A stretch of DNA of 64,000 bases from NCBI GenBank assembly GCA_041667115.1, contig JBAYFO010000009.1, positions 1-64,000 on the forward strand. The letters are read 5' to 3'. The notes below the pieces were generated by a model. That model ran no database searches. It was not told where the DNA came from and worked only from the letters and a program-made list of their open reading frames with translations. This document shows positions 41,603 through 50,747 of this stretch, in pieces; positions within the stretch are counted from its first letter, which is position 1; each line of letters begins with the position of its first letter. The position numbers and the translations under genes were made by a program. The stretch is from UBA1563 sp041667115. Lineage in GTDB: Bacteria > Bacteroidota > Ignavibacteria > Ignavibacteriales > Ignavibacteriaceae.

Positions 41603-43021
41603 ATGAAAAAGCTATTCTTTCCATTAGCCCTTTCTCTTTTTCTTCTGACTTCTATTTCTCCGCAAAGCAATTTTACTCCGGTTGGAGTTTGGCAAGGAAG
41701 TTTAAAAGTTAGCCCGACGGTCGGGTTAACGCTGGTTTTTCATGTCGATAAAAAAGATGATAACACGTTCAGCGCAACGATGGACAGCCCCGATCAAAGC
41801 AAGTATGGAATTAAAGTTGATAAAATTACCTCCTTACAAGATTCTTTAGTTTTTACGGTTGCAGCGATTGGTGGAAATTATTCGGCGGTGTACAACAAAG
41901 ACAGTTTGATGTTACTAGGTATTTGGTCGCAAGGTGCATACAGTTTTCCGCTTAACATGAAAAAAATAGATAAAGTTGAAGAGGCAAAAAGACCGCAGCT
42001 TCCGGTAAAACCGTATCCGTATAATGATGAAGAAGTCGTGTTTGAAAATAGAATTGACAGCATTAAACTTGGCGGTTCATTCACTTTTCCGAAGGAAGGA
42101 AATAATTTCCCGGCGGTTGTTTTAATTACGGGATCAGGTAAACAGGATAGAGATGAGACAGTTTTTAATCACAAACCGTTTCTTGTAATTGCAGATTATT
42201 TGACGAAGAAAGGTTTTGCCGTGCTTCGGTTTGATGACCGTGGCGGAGGCAGTTCTACAGGAGATTATAAAAAAGCTACAACGCTTGATTTTGTAAAAGA
42301 CGTTAATGCTGCTGTTGATTATTTGAAAACGCGGAAAGAAGTAAATCAAAATAAAATTGGATTGATTGGACACAGCGAAGGGGGAATGATCGCACCGCTG
42401 GTTGCATCGGAACGAAAGGATATTGCATTTATTGTTTTATTGGCGGGACCCGGTTTAACCGGAGAAGAAATTCTCATTCGGCAGGCAGAATTAATTTCTA
42501 AAGCAAACGCAGTTCCCGATGAAGCAATTGAAAAAAATATAAAACTATCAAAAGCCATTTATTCGGAAATACGAAACAGTAAAAATGCGGAAGATGCAAC
42601 CGTTCGTGTAAAGAAAATGCTTGAAGAGTTTGTTCAAAAACTTCCGGAAAGTGAACAAAAAGAATTGGGCGACATAAAAACTTTTGTCGAACGGCAAAGT
42701 AAAACGGCATCAAGCCCATGGTTTAAATTTTTCTTAACCTACGATCCGGTTCCCGCGCTGGAAAAAGTTAAATGCCCGGTGTTGGCGTTAAATGGAGAAA
42801 AAGATTTGCAAGTTCCGCCAAAAGAAGATTTAGCAGCAATAGAACAAGCGCTTAAAAAAGGAAAAAATAAAAATTATAAAACGATGCTTTTGCCCGGTTT
42901 AAATCACACTTTTCAAACAGCGCAAACAGGTTCGCCAAACGAGTATGCCAAAATTGAAGAAACGTTTTCTCCGGTCGCTTTAGGGATAATAAGTGACTGG
43001 TTGAAAGAAATTCTTCAGTAA
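41603..43021 (+). CDS. Exported alpha/beta hydrolase
   Basis: 472 aa. Signal peptide (residues 1-20, ending SISPQ). An N-terminal beta domain (about 25-125, VGVWQGSLKVSPTVGLTLVF) precedes the alpha/beta-hydrolase fold: PAVVLITGSGKQDRDETVFN, RFDDRGGGSSTGDY, nucleophile GLIGHSEGGMIAPLV (about residue 258), Asp in LNGEKDLQVPPKED and His in LPGLNHTFQTAQTG. It resembles periplasmic serine esterases/aminopeptidases of the Bacteroidota group. The substrate is not known. Confidence 0.85.
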   Translation: MKKLFFPLALSLFLLTSISPQSNFTPVGVWQGSLKVSPTVGLTLVFHVDKKDDNTFSATMDSPDQSKYGIKVDKITSLQDSLVFTVAAIGGNYSAVYNKDSLMLLGIWSQGAYSFPLNMKKIDKVEEAKRPQLPVKPYPYNDEEVVFENRIDSIKLGGSFTFPKEGNNFPAVVLITGSGKQDRDETVFNHKPFLVIADYLTKKGFAVLRFDDRGGGSSTGDYKKATTLDFVKDVNAAVDYLKTRKEVNQNKIGLIGHSEGGMIAPLVASERKDIAFIVLLAGPGLTGEEILIRQAELISKANAVPDEAIEKNIKLSKAIYSEIRNSKNAEDATVRVKKMLEEFVQKLPESEQKELGDIKTFVERQSKTASSPWFKFFLTYDPVPALEKVKCPVLALNGEKDLQVPPKEDLAAIEQALKKGKNKNYKTMLLPGLNHTFQTAQTGSPNEYAKIEETFSPVALGIISDWLKEILQ

Positions 43022-43119
43022 AGTTGAAAAGGTGAAAATTTTTGACCGGAACAATCGTAAAAGTATTTTTTCGTAATTTTAGCAAGAGAAAATTATTTCT
43101 AATCTGATTTGGAGTATGT

Positions 43120-44106
43120 ATGGCAAATTACCCGTTAAAACGTTTACGAAGACTACGTTATAATCCGTTAGTGCGAGATATGGTTCGCGAAACGATTCTT
43201 ACAAAAGATGATTTCATCTATCCGCTTTTTGCGGTTCCGGGAGAAAAAATAAAAAACCCGATTAAATCGATGCCCGGTGTTTTTCAAATGTCGATCGATG
43301 TTTTAGTTGAAGAGTGTAAAGAAGTTGCAGCGCTTGGAATTCCCGCTGTAATTCTATTCGGAATTCCCGAACACAAAGACGAAGTCGGGTCAGAGGCTTA
43401 CAGCCCGAACGGAATCATTCAACAAGCGGTTCGCGCAATTAAAGCGAATGTGCAAAATTTGCTGGTGATCACCGATGTTTGTCTTTGTGAATATACCTCG
43501 CACGGACATTGTGGTGTTCTGAACGGCGAAGATATTTTAAATGATGAAACGGTTTCTCTTCTTGCAAAAGAAGCGGTTTCTCACGCTGAAGCAGGCGCCG
43601 ATATCATTGCTCCTTCCGATATGATGGATGGAAGAATTATCGCAATAAGAAAAGCTCTTGACTATAAAGGGTTTACAAAAACTCCAATTATGAGTTACGC
43701 GGCAAAATATGCTTCCGGTTTTTACGGACCATTCCGCGATGCGGCTGAATCAACACCTGCTTTTGGAGATAGACGCTCCCATCAAATGGATATTGCAAAC
43801 ACAAACGAAGCGATGCGTGAAGTTGAATCCGATATTGAAGAAGGCGCTGATATTGTTATGGTAAAACCAGCCGGCGCTTACCTTGATGTAATTTATCGCG
43901 TGAAAGAAAAATTCGGTTTACCAACCGCGGCATATCAAGTCAGCGGTGAATTTGCAATGATAAAAGCAGCAGCGCAAAATGGCTGGATTGACGGCGAACG
44001 CGTGATGATGGAATCTCTTGTTGCAATTAAACGTGCCGGTGCTGATATGATTCTTACGTACTTTGCGAAAGATGCGGCAAAGTATCTGGATAGAACACGA
44101 AAGTAA
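43120..44106 (+). CDS. hemB: Delta-aminolevulinic acid dehydratase (porphobilinogen synthase)
   Basis: 328 aa. Joins two 5-aminolevulinate molecules to porphobilinogen. The zinc cysteines are present in DVCLCEYTSHGHCGVLN. Both Schiff-base lysines are visible in SYAAKYASGFYGPFRDA and IVMVKPAGAYLDVI. PSDMMDGRIIAIRKAL and YQVSGEFAMIKAAAQNGWID complete the family signature. A zinc-type enzyme by these cysteines. TTGGAG precedes the ATG. Confidence 0.96.
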   Translation: MANYPLKRLRRLRYNPLVRDMVRETILTKDDFIYPLFAVPGEKIKNPIKSMPGVFQMSIDVLVEECKEVAALGIPAVILFGIPEHKDEVGSEAYSPNGIIQQAVRAIKANVQNLLVITDVCLCEYTSHGHCGVLNGEDILNDETVSLLAKEAVSHAEAGADIIAPSDMMDGRIIAIRKALDYKGFTKTPIMSYAAKYASGFYGPFRDAAESTPAFGDRRSHQMDIANTNEAMREVESDIEEGADIVMVKPAGAYLDVIYRVKEKFGLPTAAYQVSGEFAMIKAAAQNGWIDGERVMMESLVAIKRAGADMILTYFAKDAAKYLDRTRK

Positions 44107-44116
44107 TTTTTTCATC

Positions 44117-44374
44117 ATGAGTAGTCATAAAAAAATACTGGCGAAGGTTTTAAGTGGTGTTGCTGATGCAAGCATTTCATTTGATAATTTGTGTGGCTTG
44201 CTTCACTTTCTTAACTTTAATTCAAGAATAAAGGGGAGTCATCATATTTTTTATAAAGAAAATGTTGAGGAAATCTTAAATTTGCTGGCAAGAGGATCAG
44301 AGGCTAAACCATATCAGGTGAAACAAGTTCGAGATTTAATTTTGAAGTATAGATTAGGAGAAAATTTAAAATGA
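44117..44374 (+). CDS. HicA-like toxin
   Basis: 85 aa from the ATG at 44117 (MSSHKKILAKVLSG); a longer frame from 44063 overlaps hemB and is not used. The HicA fold is seen in ISFDNLCGLLHFLNFNSRIK, GSHHIFYKENVEEILNL with the catalytic His, and KPYQVKQVRDLILKY. It overlaps the next gene by four bases. It starts 10 bp after hemB and may be transcribed with it. Confidence 0.85.
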   Translation: MSSHKKILAKVLSGVADASISFDNLCGLLHFLNFNSRIKGSHHIFYKENVEEILNLLARGSEAKPYQVKQVRDLILKYRLGENLK

Positions 44375-44580
44375 GCAAATATGAAATTATCATTTTTTGG
44401 AGTGAGGAAGACAAATCATTTATCTCAGAAGTGCCGGAACTGCCAGGCTGTAAAGCGGATGGTTCTTCGTACAAAGACGCTCTTGAAAATGCCGAATTAG
44501 CAATTACCGAATGGATAGAAACTGCAACCGAACTTGGGCGAAAAATTCCGCAGCCTAAAGGGAAATTGATGTATGCGTAA
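44371..44580 (+). CDS. HicB-like antitoxin
   Basis: 69 aa. The classical HicB pattern is clear: IIFWSEEDKSFISEVPELPG, CKADGSSYKDALENAELAI and TEWIETATELGRKIPQPKG. It lacks a C-terminal DNA-binding domain, so autoregulation would need another mechanism. Translationally coupled to the HicA-like gene by ATGA. Gene order is toxin then antitoxin, the reverse of the pair at 20223-20668. Confidence 0.88.
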   Translation: MSKYEIIIFWSEEDKSFISEVPELPGCKADGSSYKDALENAELAITEWIETATELGRKIPQPKGKLMYA

Positions 44581-44691
44581 TTTAAATGGTGATTAACGAT
44601 TTTTGATGGTGATAGAACTATCCTCAGTTCATAATCGTTGATCTTTGCTCAGAGATCAAAAAAATTAAACGAAGAAGAAAATTAATTCCGA

Positions 44692-46167
44692 ATGAAAATA
44701 GCCTTTGCCGCTTCCGAAGCGTATCCTTTTGCTAAAACCGGAGGACTCGGAGATGTTATCGGAGCTTTACCTAAAGCTTTAAAAGAATTAGGGGAAGATG
44801 TAAAAATTTTTATCCCCAAATATGCTCAGATAGATCACTCGCTTTTTGATCTAAGCTATGATTGGTCTATTGGCACGATGCCCATCCGTGTAGCGGGACA
44901 CGTCCATAACGTAGATGTTTATCTGGGGCATTTGCCAAATTCTTCAGTCGAAATTTATTTTCTCGATTGCCCCTATTTTTTTAACCGCCCTAAGATTTAT
45001 ACCAACGATCCCGATGAAGACGAGCGCTTCATCCTTTATTCAAAAGCGGTTATTGAAGCGCTTCAACATTTGAAATGGAAGCCGGATATCATTCATTGCA
45101 ATGACTGGCAAACCGGACTCATTCCTTTATACATAAAAGATAACTACAATTGGGATAAATTTTTTCATCGCACGGCAACGGTAATGTCTATTCACAATAT
45201 AGGATATCAGGGAAGATTTCCTTACGCAACTGTGCAAAAGGCAGAAGTCCGTCCCGAGCTTTTTTATCCAAACGGACCGATTGAAGTCTGGAAAAGTTTC
45301 TGCTTTTTAAAGACAGGCTTAATGTATGCCGATGTTATTAATACAGTAAGCAAAACTTATGCGGAAGAAATTACAACATCGGAATACGGAGCCGGATTAG
45401 AAGGAGTACTCCGTTCCCGGATCAATGATTTTTTTGGAATAGTGAATGGAGTGGATTATTCCATCTGGAATCCTCAGACAGATAAGCTTCTTCCTTTTAG
45501 ATATTCTAAAAAAAATATTGCCACAAAGACGGATAACAAAAAATATTTGCTTGGGGCTTCACACCTTCCATATAAAGAAAACGTTCCGCTTATCGGAATT
45601 ATTTCACGCCTGGTTGCCCAAAAAGGATTTGATCTTTTTGAAAAAGCTGCGTATAAGTTGATGCGTTTGCCTGCGCAATGGGTAATCTTGGGAACAGGTG
45701 AAAATCATATTGAAAATCTTTTCCGCAGCCTTGCGTATACGTATCCCGAGAAAGTTTCCATTTCTTTGACGTTCGATGATAAACTTTCTCATCTTATAGA
45801 AGCCGGTTCGGATATTTTTTTTATGCCCTCACAGTATGAGCCATGCGGATTAAACCAAATCTATTCTTTAAAATATGGAACCGTTCCTATCGTACGGAAA
45901 ACCGGCGGACTTGCCGACACCGTGCAAGACTGGCATGAGGAAAAACAAAAAGATTTGGAAACCGGGAACGGGTTCTCTTTTACCGAGTATTCACCGGAAG
46001 CTTTATTCTCAACAGTAAAACGGGCTGTTGAAACTTATACCAATGAAAAAGATACTTGGCAAAAAATTATGTTCAACGGGATGGAACATGATTATTCATG
46101 GAACGTTTCGGCACTTCAGTACCTTGATCTATATAAAAAAGCTCTGTTTAATAGAAGAAATAAATAA
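44692..46167 (+). CDS. glgA: Glycogen (starch) synthase
   Basis: 491 aa, GT5 family. Uses ADP-glucose (or UDP-glucose) to extend alpha-1,4-glucan. Motifs: the N-terminal AKTGGLGDVIGALPKAL (KxGGL), IHCNDWQTGLIPLY, SIHNIGYQGRFPY, and the C-terminal PSQYEPCGLNQIYSLKYG with TGGLADTV. Its stop codon overlaps a five-unit heptamer repeat that fills the whole gap to the convergent corA gene. Confidence 0.95.
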   Translation: MKIAFAASEAYPFAKTGGLGDVIGALPKALKELGEDVKIFIPKYAQIDHSLFDLSYDWSIGTMPIRVAGHVHNVDVYLGHLPNSSVEIYFLDCPYFFNRPKIYTNDPDEDERFILYSKAVIEALQHLKWKPDIIHCNDWQTGLIPLYIKDNYNWDKFFHRTATVMSIHNIGYQGRFPYATVQKAEVRPELFYPNGPIEVWKSFCFLKTGLMYADVINTVSKTYAEEITTSEYGAGLEGVLRSRINDFFGIVNGVDYSIWNPQTDKLLPFRYSKKNIATKTDNKKYLLGASHLPYKENVPLIGIISRLVAQKGFDLFEKAAYKLMRLPAQWVILGTGENHIENLFRSLAYTYPEKVSISLTFDDKLSHLIEAGSDIFFMPSQYEPCGLNQIYSLKYGTVPIVRKTGGLADTVQDWHEEKQKDLETGNGFSFTEYSPEALFSTVKRAVETYTNEKDTWQKIMFNGMEHDYSWNVSALQYLDLYKKALFNRRNK

Positions 46168-46200
46168 GTGGCAAGTAAAAAGGTCAAAGTAAAAAGATAG
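46166..46200. repeat. Heptanucleotide repeat filling the glgA-corA gap, 5 units
   Basis: Five in-register units AAGTGGC, AAGTAAA, AAGGTCA, AAGTAAA, AAGATAG extend from the glgA stop exactly to the base before the corA stop. No hairpin terminator is visible between these convergent genes. Confidence 0.65.
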
Positions 46201-47280
46201 TTAAAACCATTTTTTCTTTTTAAAATAAAAGATCATGAAAATGGTTAATGAAATCATAATTCCCCACACAAACGGATAGCCCCATCTCCAATCAAGTTCA
46301 GGCATAAACTTAAAATTCATTCCATAGAGTCCCACAATAAAAGTCAACGGAATAAAAAGCGTTGCAATCATCGTGAGGATTTTCATTACCTCGTTCATCT
46401 TATTGCTGAGGCTTGAAAGATATAAATCTTCGAGTCCCGAAAGCCAATCTCTATATGTTTCAATCGTATCAATAACTTGAATAGTGTGGTCATACAGATC
46501 GCGCATATAAATTTTTGTAGATTGGTTAATTAAGGAATGCTCGCCCCGGTGGAAATTATTAATTACCTCGCGAAGCGGCCAGGTGATTTTTCTTAGATAA
46601 ATAAGTTCGCGTTTTAATTCATGCGTTTTTTGAATAGAACTTTTCTCAGGGTTTTGAATTATTTCCAGTTCAATGTCCTCAAGCCTATCCCCGACTTTCT
46701 CGAGCACTTCAAAATAATTATCTACAATTGCATCAAGTAAGCGGTAGCAGAGGTAATCCGATTTTTCCTTCCGGATTTTTCCTTTGTTGTTAATTACCCT
46801 TTCCCGCACAACGTCGAACGCATCGCCCGGTTTGCTTTCCTGAAACGTTAGAAGAAAATTTTTACCGAGCACAAAACTTACCTGCTCATCAATAATTTTG
46901 TCCTGCTTTTTATCCATAAAAAGCATTTTTGCTATTATGAAAACAACTTCATCATATTCGTCCAATTTGGGACGCTGCTGCGGGTTGAGAATGTCTTCAA
47001 GCAGTAAAGGATGCAGATGAAAAACTTCACCGATTTTTTCAACGAGAGCGGTGTCGTGAATTCCTTCAATGTTTATCCAGGCAATGCCGTTTGTTTTAAT
47101 AGAAGAAGAAATATCTTCAGCGCGGAGAGAATCAATTACTTCGCAAGAGGTTTCTGAATATTTGATAAGTGAAAGAGTGGGTTGTGCTAATTTTTGTTCA
47201 CCGGTAAAAACCAAACTGCCGGGAGGCATCCCAGTTTTACGGGTCCGCTTTTTCGTAAGAGATTTGTTTGAGAATTTCAT
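46201..47280 (-). CDS. corA: CorA-type magnesium/cobalt channel
   Basis: 359 aa. A cytoplasmic alpha/beta domain and long stalk helix precede two C-terminal membrane helices. The signature YGMNFKFMP lies at the end of the first helix (about 317-325). The MPEL-type loop is MPELDWRWGYPF. The C terminus is Lys-rich (FYFKKKKWF). Forms a homopentameric channel for Mg2+. The length is slightly above E. coli CorA and the sequence is of the long, T. maritima-like type. It begins 3 bp after the epimerase-family gene. Confidence 0.93.
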   Translation of the reverse strand: MKFSNKSLTKKRTRKTGMPPGSLVFTGEQKLAQPTLSLIKYSETSCEVIDSLRAEDISSSIKTNGIAWINIEGIHDTALVEKIGEVFHLHPLLLEDILNPQQRPKLDEYDEVVFIIAKMLFMDKKQDKIIDEQVSFVLGKNFLLTFQESKPGDAFDVVRERVINNKGKIRKEKSDYLCYRLLDAIVDNYFEVLEKVGDRLEDIELEIIQNPEKSSIQKTHELKRELIYLRKITWPLREVINNFHRGEHSLINQSTKIYMRDLYDHTIQVIDTIETYRDWLSGLEDLYLSSLSNKMNEVMKILTMIATLFIPLTFIVGLYGMNFKFMPELDWRWGYPFVWGIMISLTIFMIFYFKKKKWF

Positions 47281-47283
47281 TTT

Positions 47284-48240
47284 CTATTTGAAATAATTTT
47301 TTGTCCATTCAAGAGTTTTACGAATGCCTTCCTCGTACGGTGTTGCCGGAAGCGTATCAAAGAATGTGCGGAACAGCTCGCCGGTCATGATTAGGCGTTG
47401 GCTTTTTAAATACATCATCTCTTTAAATTCTTTTGCCATCGGATTAAACAATCCCGCAAGCGCCACGAGAAATTCAATATTAAGTGAAGAGATTTTCGAT
47501 TTTTTCCCTGCTTGTCGGCTGATCTCTTTTAAAAACTTTTTTGCAGTCGTTTCAGAATAGCCGGGAACGTTGAACTGCATTTCGTTCCCTTTAAATGAAA
47601 GTCCGGCAAGCGCCATCGCTTCACCAGCGTCTTCAATGTAGATTAATTCTGTCGGTACATTCAAACCGCCAAACCATTGTAATTTTTTTCCGCGCAAAGC
47701 ATTTTGAAAAATTTTATCGTAAAAACCGTTTATTACAAAAGGACCGTAAAAATCCGGCATGCGGATAATGCTGTAACGAAGCCCGTGTTCCTTATTTGCA
47801 CGTACGAGCATCTGTTCCATCTCAATTCTTATTTTTCCCTTTTTGGTAGTTGCTGCGTGCGGATGCCCTTCGTTTACAAGCGTTTGCTGAGCATTGCCAA
47901 AAACATAGACGTTTCCCGGGAAAACCAGTTTTACTTTTTTATTTATTGCTGCCGTAATAGAAACGGAAAGTAATTCCCTCGCTTCGGTTTGCCATTTGGG
48001 ATAAGGAATATTGACGCAATAAAAAAGTGTTGAACAGTTTGCTAAAGCTTTCTCAACATCGGCGAGAATTGTTGCGTCGCCTTGAACGAATTCAATACCG
48101 GATAATCCCTGACCATACTTTTCGCCTTTTTGAACATTACGAACCAAGGCAACAACGGACTCACCCTTTTCCAATAAGGCTTTTGCTGTTGCACGTCCAA
48201 TTCCTCCGGTAAAACCGATTATAAGATGTTTCATTTTCAT
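47284..48240 (-). CDS. NAD(P)-dependent epimerase/dehydratase family protein
   Basis: 318 aa, atypical short-chain dehydrogenase. The Rossmann motif GFTGGIGRATAKALLEKGES lies at residues 9-28. FYCVNIPYPKWQ, a VFPGNVYVFG strand and RYSIIRMPDFYGP follow. The usual YxxxK is not clear (GKIRIEMEQML stands in its place), so it may bind NAD(P) without classic catalysis, as NmrA-like or SDR-a5 proteins do. The start overlaps the stop of gyrA by four bases, so the two are co-translated. Confidence 0.8.
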   Translation of the reverse strand: MKMKHLIIGFTGGIGRATAKALLEKGESVVALVRNVQKGEKYGQGLSGIEFVQGDATILADVEKALANCSTLFYCVNIPYPKWQTEARELLSVSITAAINKKVKLVFPGNVYVFGNAQQTLVNEGHPHAATTKKGKIRIEMEQMLVRANKEHGLRYSIIRMPDFYGPFVINGFYDKIFQNALRGKKLQWFGGLNVPTELIYIEDAGEAMALAGLSFKGNEMQFNVPGYSETTAKKFLKEISRQAGKKSKISSLNIEFLVALAGLFNPMAKEFKEMMYLKSQRLIMTGELFRTFFDTLPATPYEEGIRKTLEWTKNYFK

Positions 48241-50699
48241 ACCGGTAACTCATCACTTCCATTTATAACGATTTCATCTTCCGGAACAACTTTAGCGATG
48301 TCTGCAATTGCGTCGTCATCTTTTAAGCGGATAACGCGTACGCCCTGGGTGTTTCTTCCCATCACGCGAATAGCTTTTACACTTTGGCGGATTGCCATTC
48401 CCTGCGAGCTGATGATCATTAATTCTTCGTTATCGGTTACTTCCATCATCGAGATCATCTTACCGACTTTATCAGTGGTTTTTACTGTGATAACGCCCTT
48501 GCCACCACGTTTGGTAATTCGATAATCATTAATGTCAGAGCGTTTTCCAAATCCGTTTTCGGTTACAACAAGAATACTTCCTTGACGTTTAATTACCAAC
48601 AAACCAACAACCAGATCATCTTTACCGAGTTTTACTCCGCGTACGCCTGTAGAGGTTCTGCCCATGTCCCGCACATCTTTTTCGTGGAAGCGGATTGCGA
48701 GTCCATGCGATGTGCCAAGTACGATGTCGTTTGTGCCGTCGGTAATTTTAACGGCGATCAATCTATCGCCCTCATTAATGTTGATGGCGTTAATTCCTCC
48801 GCGGCGAACGTTGCCATAAGCGGAGAGAACGGTTTTCTTAATTGTTCCTTGTGCCGTTGCCATGATCAGGTATTGATCATCTTTAAATTCTTTAACATTT
48901 ACAAATGCCGTAATGTCTTCATCTTTTTCTTTTTCGATTAAGTTCAAGATTGAGCGACCGCGCGTTGCTCTACCACCTTCGGGAATCTCGTGAACTTTCA
49001 GCCAATAACATTTTCCTTTATCGGTGAAGAATAAAATGTATTGATGTGTAGAAGCGACAAACATATGTTCAATGAAATCTTCATCTTTTGCTTCTGCACC
49101 GTGTACGCCTTTACCGCCGCGTCCTTGCTTGCGGTAGCCGCTTACCGGGAATCGCTTAATAAAACCCTTATGAGAAATTGTTACAACAACATCTTCTTCG
49201 GCGATTGTGTCTTCCAAAGAGAATTCGGTATAGTCGTAAATAATTTCTGTTCTGCGTTCATCGCCGAATTTTTCTTTAAGAAGGAGGAGTTCATCTTTAA
49301 TTATGAGGAACCTTTTTTCTTCGCTGCTTAAAATGCCTTTTAATTTTTCAATCAGCTTGATTGTTTCTTTGTATTCATCTTCAATTTTTTTGCGTTCAAG
49401 TCCGGTTAGACGCTGCAAACGCATATCAAGAATAGCTTTAGCTTGAATTTCGGAAAGCTTGAACTTTTTGATTAAATTATTTTTTGCGGTTTCTACATCG
49501 CGCGATTTTTTAATCGTCTCAATCACTTCATCAATGTTATCAAGTGCGATGATGTAGCCTTCTAAAATATGTGCGCGGCGTTCGGCGGCGTCAAGTTCGT
49601 ATTGTGTTCTCCGGATCAAAACATCCATCCGGTGATTCAAGAAATGAAACATTGTTTCTCTTAACGTAAGCACTTTCGGTACGCCGTTCACAAGTGCGAG
49701 CATAATTACACCGAAGGTTACCTGCATCGATGTATGCTTAAAGAGATTGTTCAAAACCACGGCAGGAGTTGCATCGCGTTTTAATTCAATAACGAGGCGC
49801 ATGCCGTCGCGGTCGGATTCATCGCGGATTGCTGAAATGTCTTTAATTTTTTCGTCCCGAACAAGCTCTGCAATTTTTTCTTGAAGTGTAGCTTTGTTTA
49901 CCTGATATGGAAGTTCGGTAACGATGATACTTTCTTTTCCATTTTTTTGTGTTTCAACATTCGCTTTTGCACGAACAATTATTTTCCCTCTTCCGGTTGT
50001 GAAGGCATCTTTTACGCCTTGATAACCATAGATGATTCCTCCTGTCGGAAAATCCGGCGCCGTCACATACTTCATCAATTTTTCGTTAGTGATGTCGGGG
50101 TTTTTGATCATCGCAACTAAGCCGTCAATCACTTCACTTAAATTGTGAGGTGGAATGTTGGTTGCCATGCCGACCGCAATTCCGCTTGAACCGTTCACCA
50201 AAAGATTAGGAAGATACGAAGGCATTACCGTTGGTTCTTGAAGAGTATCATCAAAGTTTGATGAAAAGTTAACGGTGTTCTTATCGAGATCGCGAAGCAT
50301 TTCATCGGCAATTTTTGCAAGACGCGCTTCAGTGTAACGCATTGCTGCAGGCGAGTCACCGTCAACGGAACCGAAGTTTCCTTGTCCATCAACTAAAGGG
50401 TAGCGGAGAGAAAATTCCTGCACCATTCTCACCATTGAATCATAAACCGCCGTATCGCCGTGCGGATGGTACTTACCAAGCACTTCACCGACGATTCTTG
50501 CCGACTTTTTATATGCTTTATTGTACGACATTCCAAGTTCGTGCATTCCGAAAAGAACGCGGCGGTGAACCGGTTTCAAACCGTCACGTACATCAGGGAG
50601 CGCCCTGGAAACGATGACGGACATTGAATAATCGATGTATGAGGATTTCATCTCTTCTTCTAAAGAGACAGGAAGTACTTTTTCAAAAAGATTTGCCAT
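48237..50699 (-). CDS. gyrA: DNA gyrase subunit A
   Basis: 820 aa. Catalytic core: start MANLFEKVLPVSLEEEMKSS, KPVHRRVLFGMHELG, KSARIVGEVLGKYHPHGDTA, and the active-site Tyr in AAMRYTEARL. The C-terminal beta-pinwheel has six repeats. The GyrA box appears as QGRGGKG in GYRKQGRGGKGVHGAE, which separates gyrase from topoisomerase IV. It introduces negative supercoils with GyrB. gyrB lies 48 bp upstream on the same strand. Confidence 0.96.
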   Translation of the reverse strand: MANLFEKVLPVSLEEEMKSSYIDYSMSVIVSRALPDVRDGLKPVHRRVLFGMHELGMSYNKAYKKSARIVGEVLGKYHPHGDTAVYDSMVRMVQEFSLRYPLVDGQGNFGSVDGDSPAAMRYTEARLAKIADEMLRDLDKNTVNFSSNFDDTLQEPTVMPSYLPNLLVNGSSGIAVGMATNIPPHNLSEVIDGLVAMIKNPDITNEKLMKYVTAPDFPTGGIIYGYQGVKDAFTTGRGKIIVRAKANVETQKNGKESIIVTELPYQVNKATLQEKIAELVRDEKIKDISAIRDESDRDGMRLVIELKRDATPAVVLNNLFKHTSMQVTFGVIMLALVNGVPKVLTLRETMFHFLNHRMDVLIRRTQYELDAAERRAHILEGYIIALDNIDEVIETIKKSRDVETAKNNLIKKFKLSEIQAKAILDMRLQRLTGLERKKIEDEYKETIKLIEKLKGILSSEEKRFLIIKDELLLLKEKFGDERRTEIIYDYTEFSLEDTIAEEDVVVTISHKGFIKRFPVSGYRKQGRGGKGVHGAEAKDEDFIEHMFVASTHQYILFFTDKGKCYWLKVHEIPEGGRATRGRSILNLIEKEKDEDITAFVNVKEFKDDQYLIMATAQGTIKKTVLSAYGNVRRGGINAININEGDRLIAVKITDGTNDIVLGTSHGLAIRFHEKDVRDMGRTSTGVRGVKLGKDDLVVGLLVIKRQGSILVVTENGFGKRSDINDYRITKRGGKGVITVKTTDKVGKMISMMEVTDNEELMIISSQGMAIRQSVKAIRVMGRNTQGVRVIRLKDDDAIADIAKVVPEDEIVINGSDELPV

Positions 50700-50747
50700 T
50701 GTGTATCTAAATTTTTATTAAAAACTGTTTTTTATTTTTTAAATGAG

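Noticed and set aside
44600..44680. Possible terminator (TTGATCT ... AGATCAA followed by A run) before glgA
   Set aside because: The A run is on the wrong side for a plus-strand terminator and the genes on both sides are on the plus strand.
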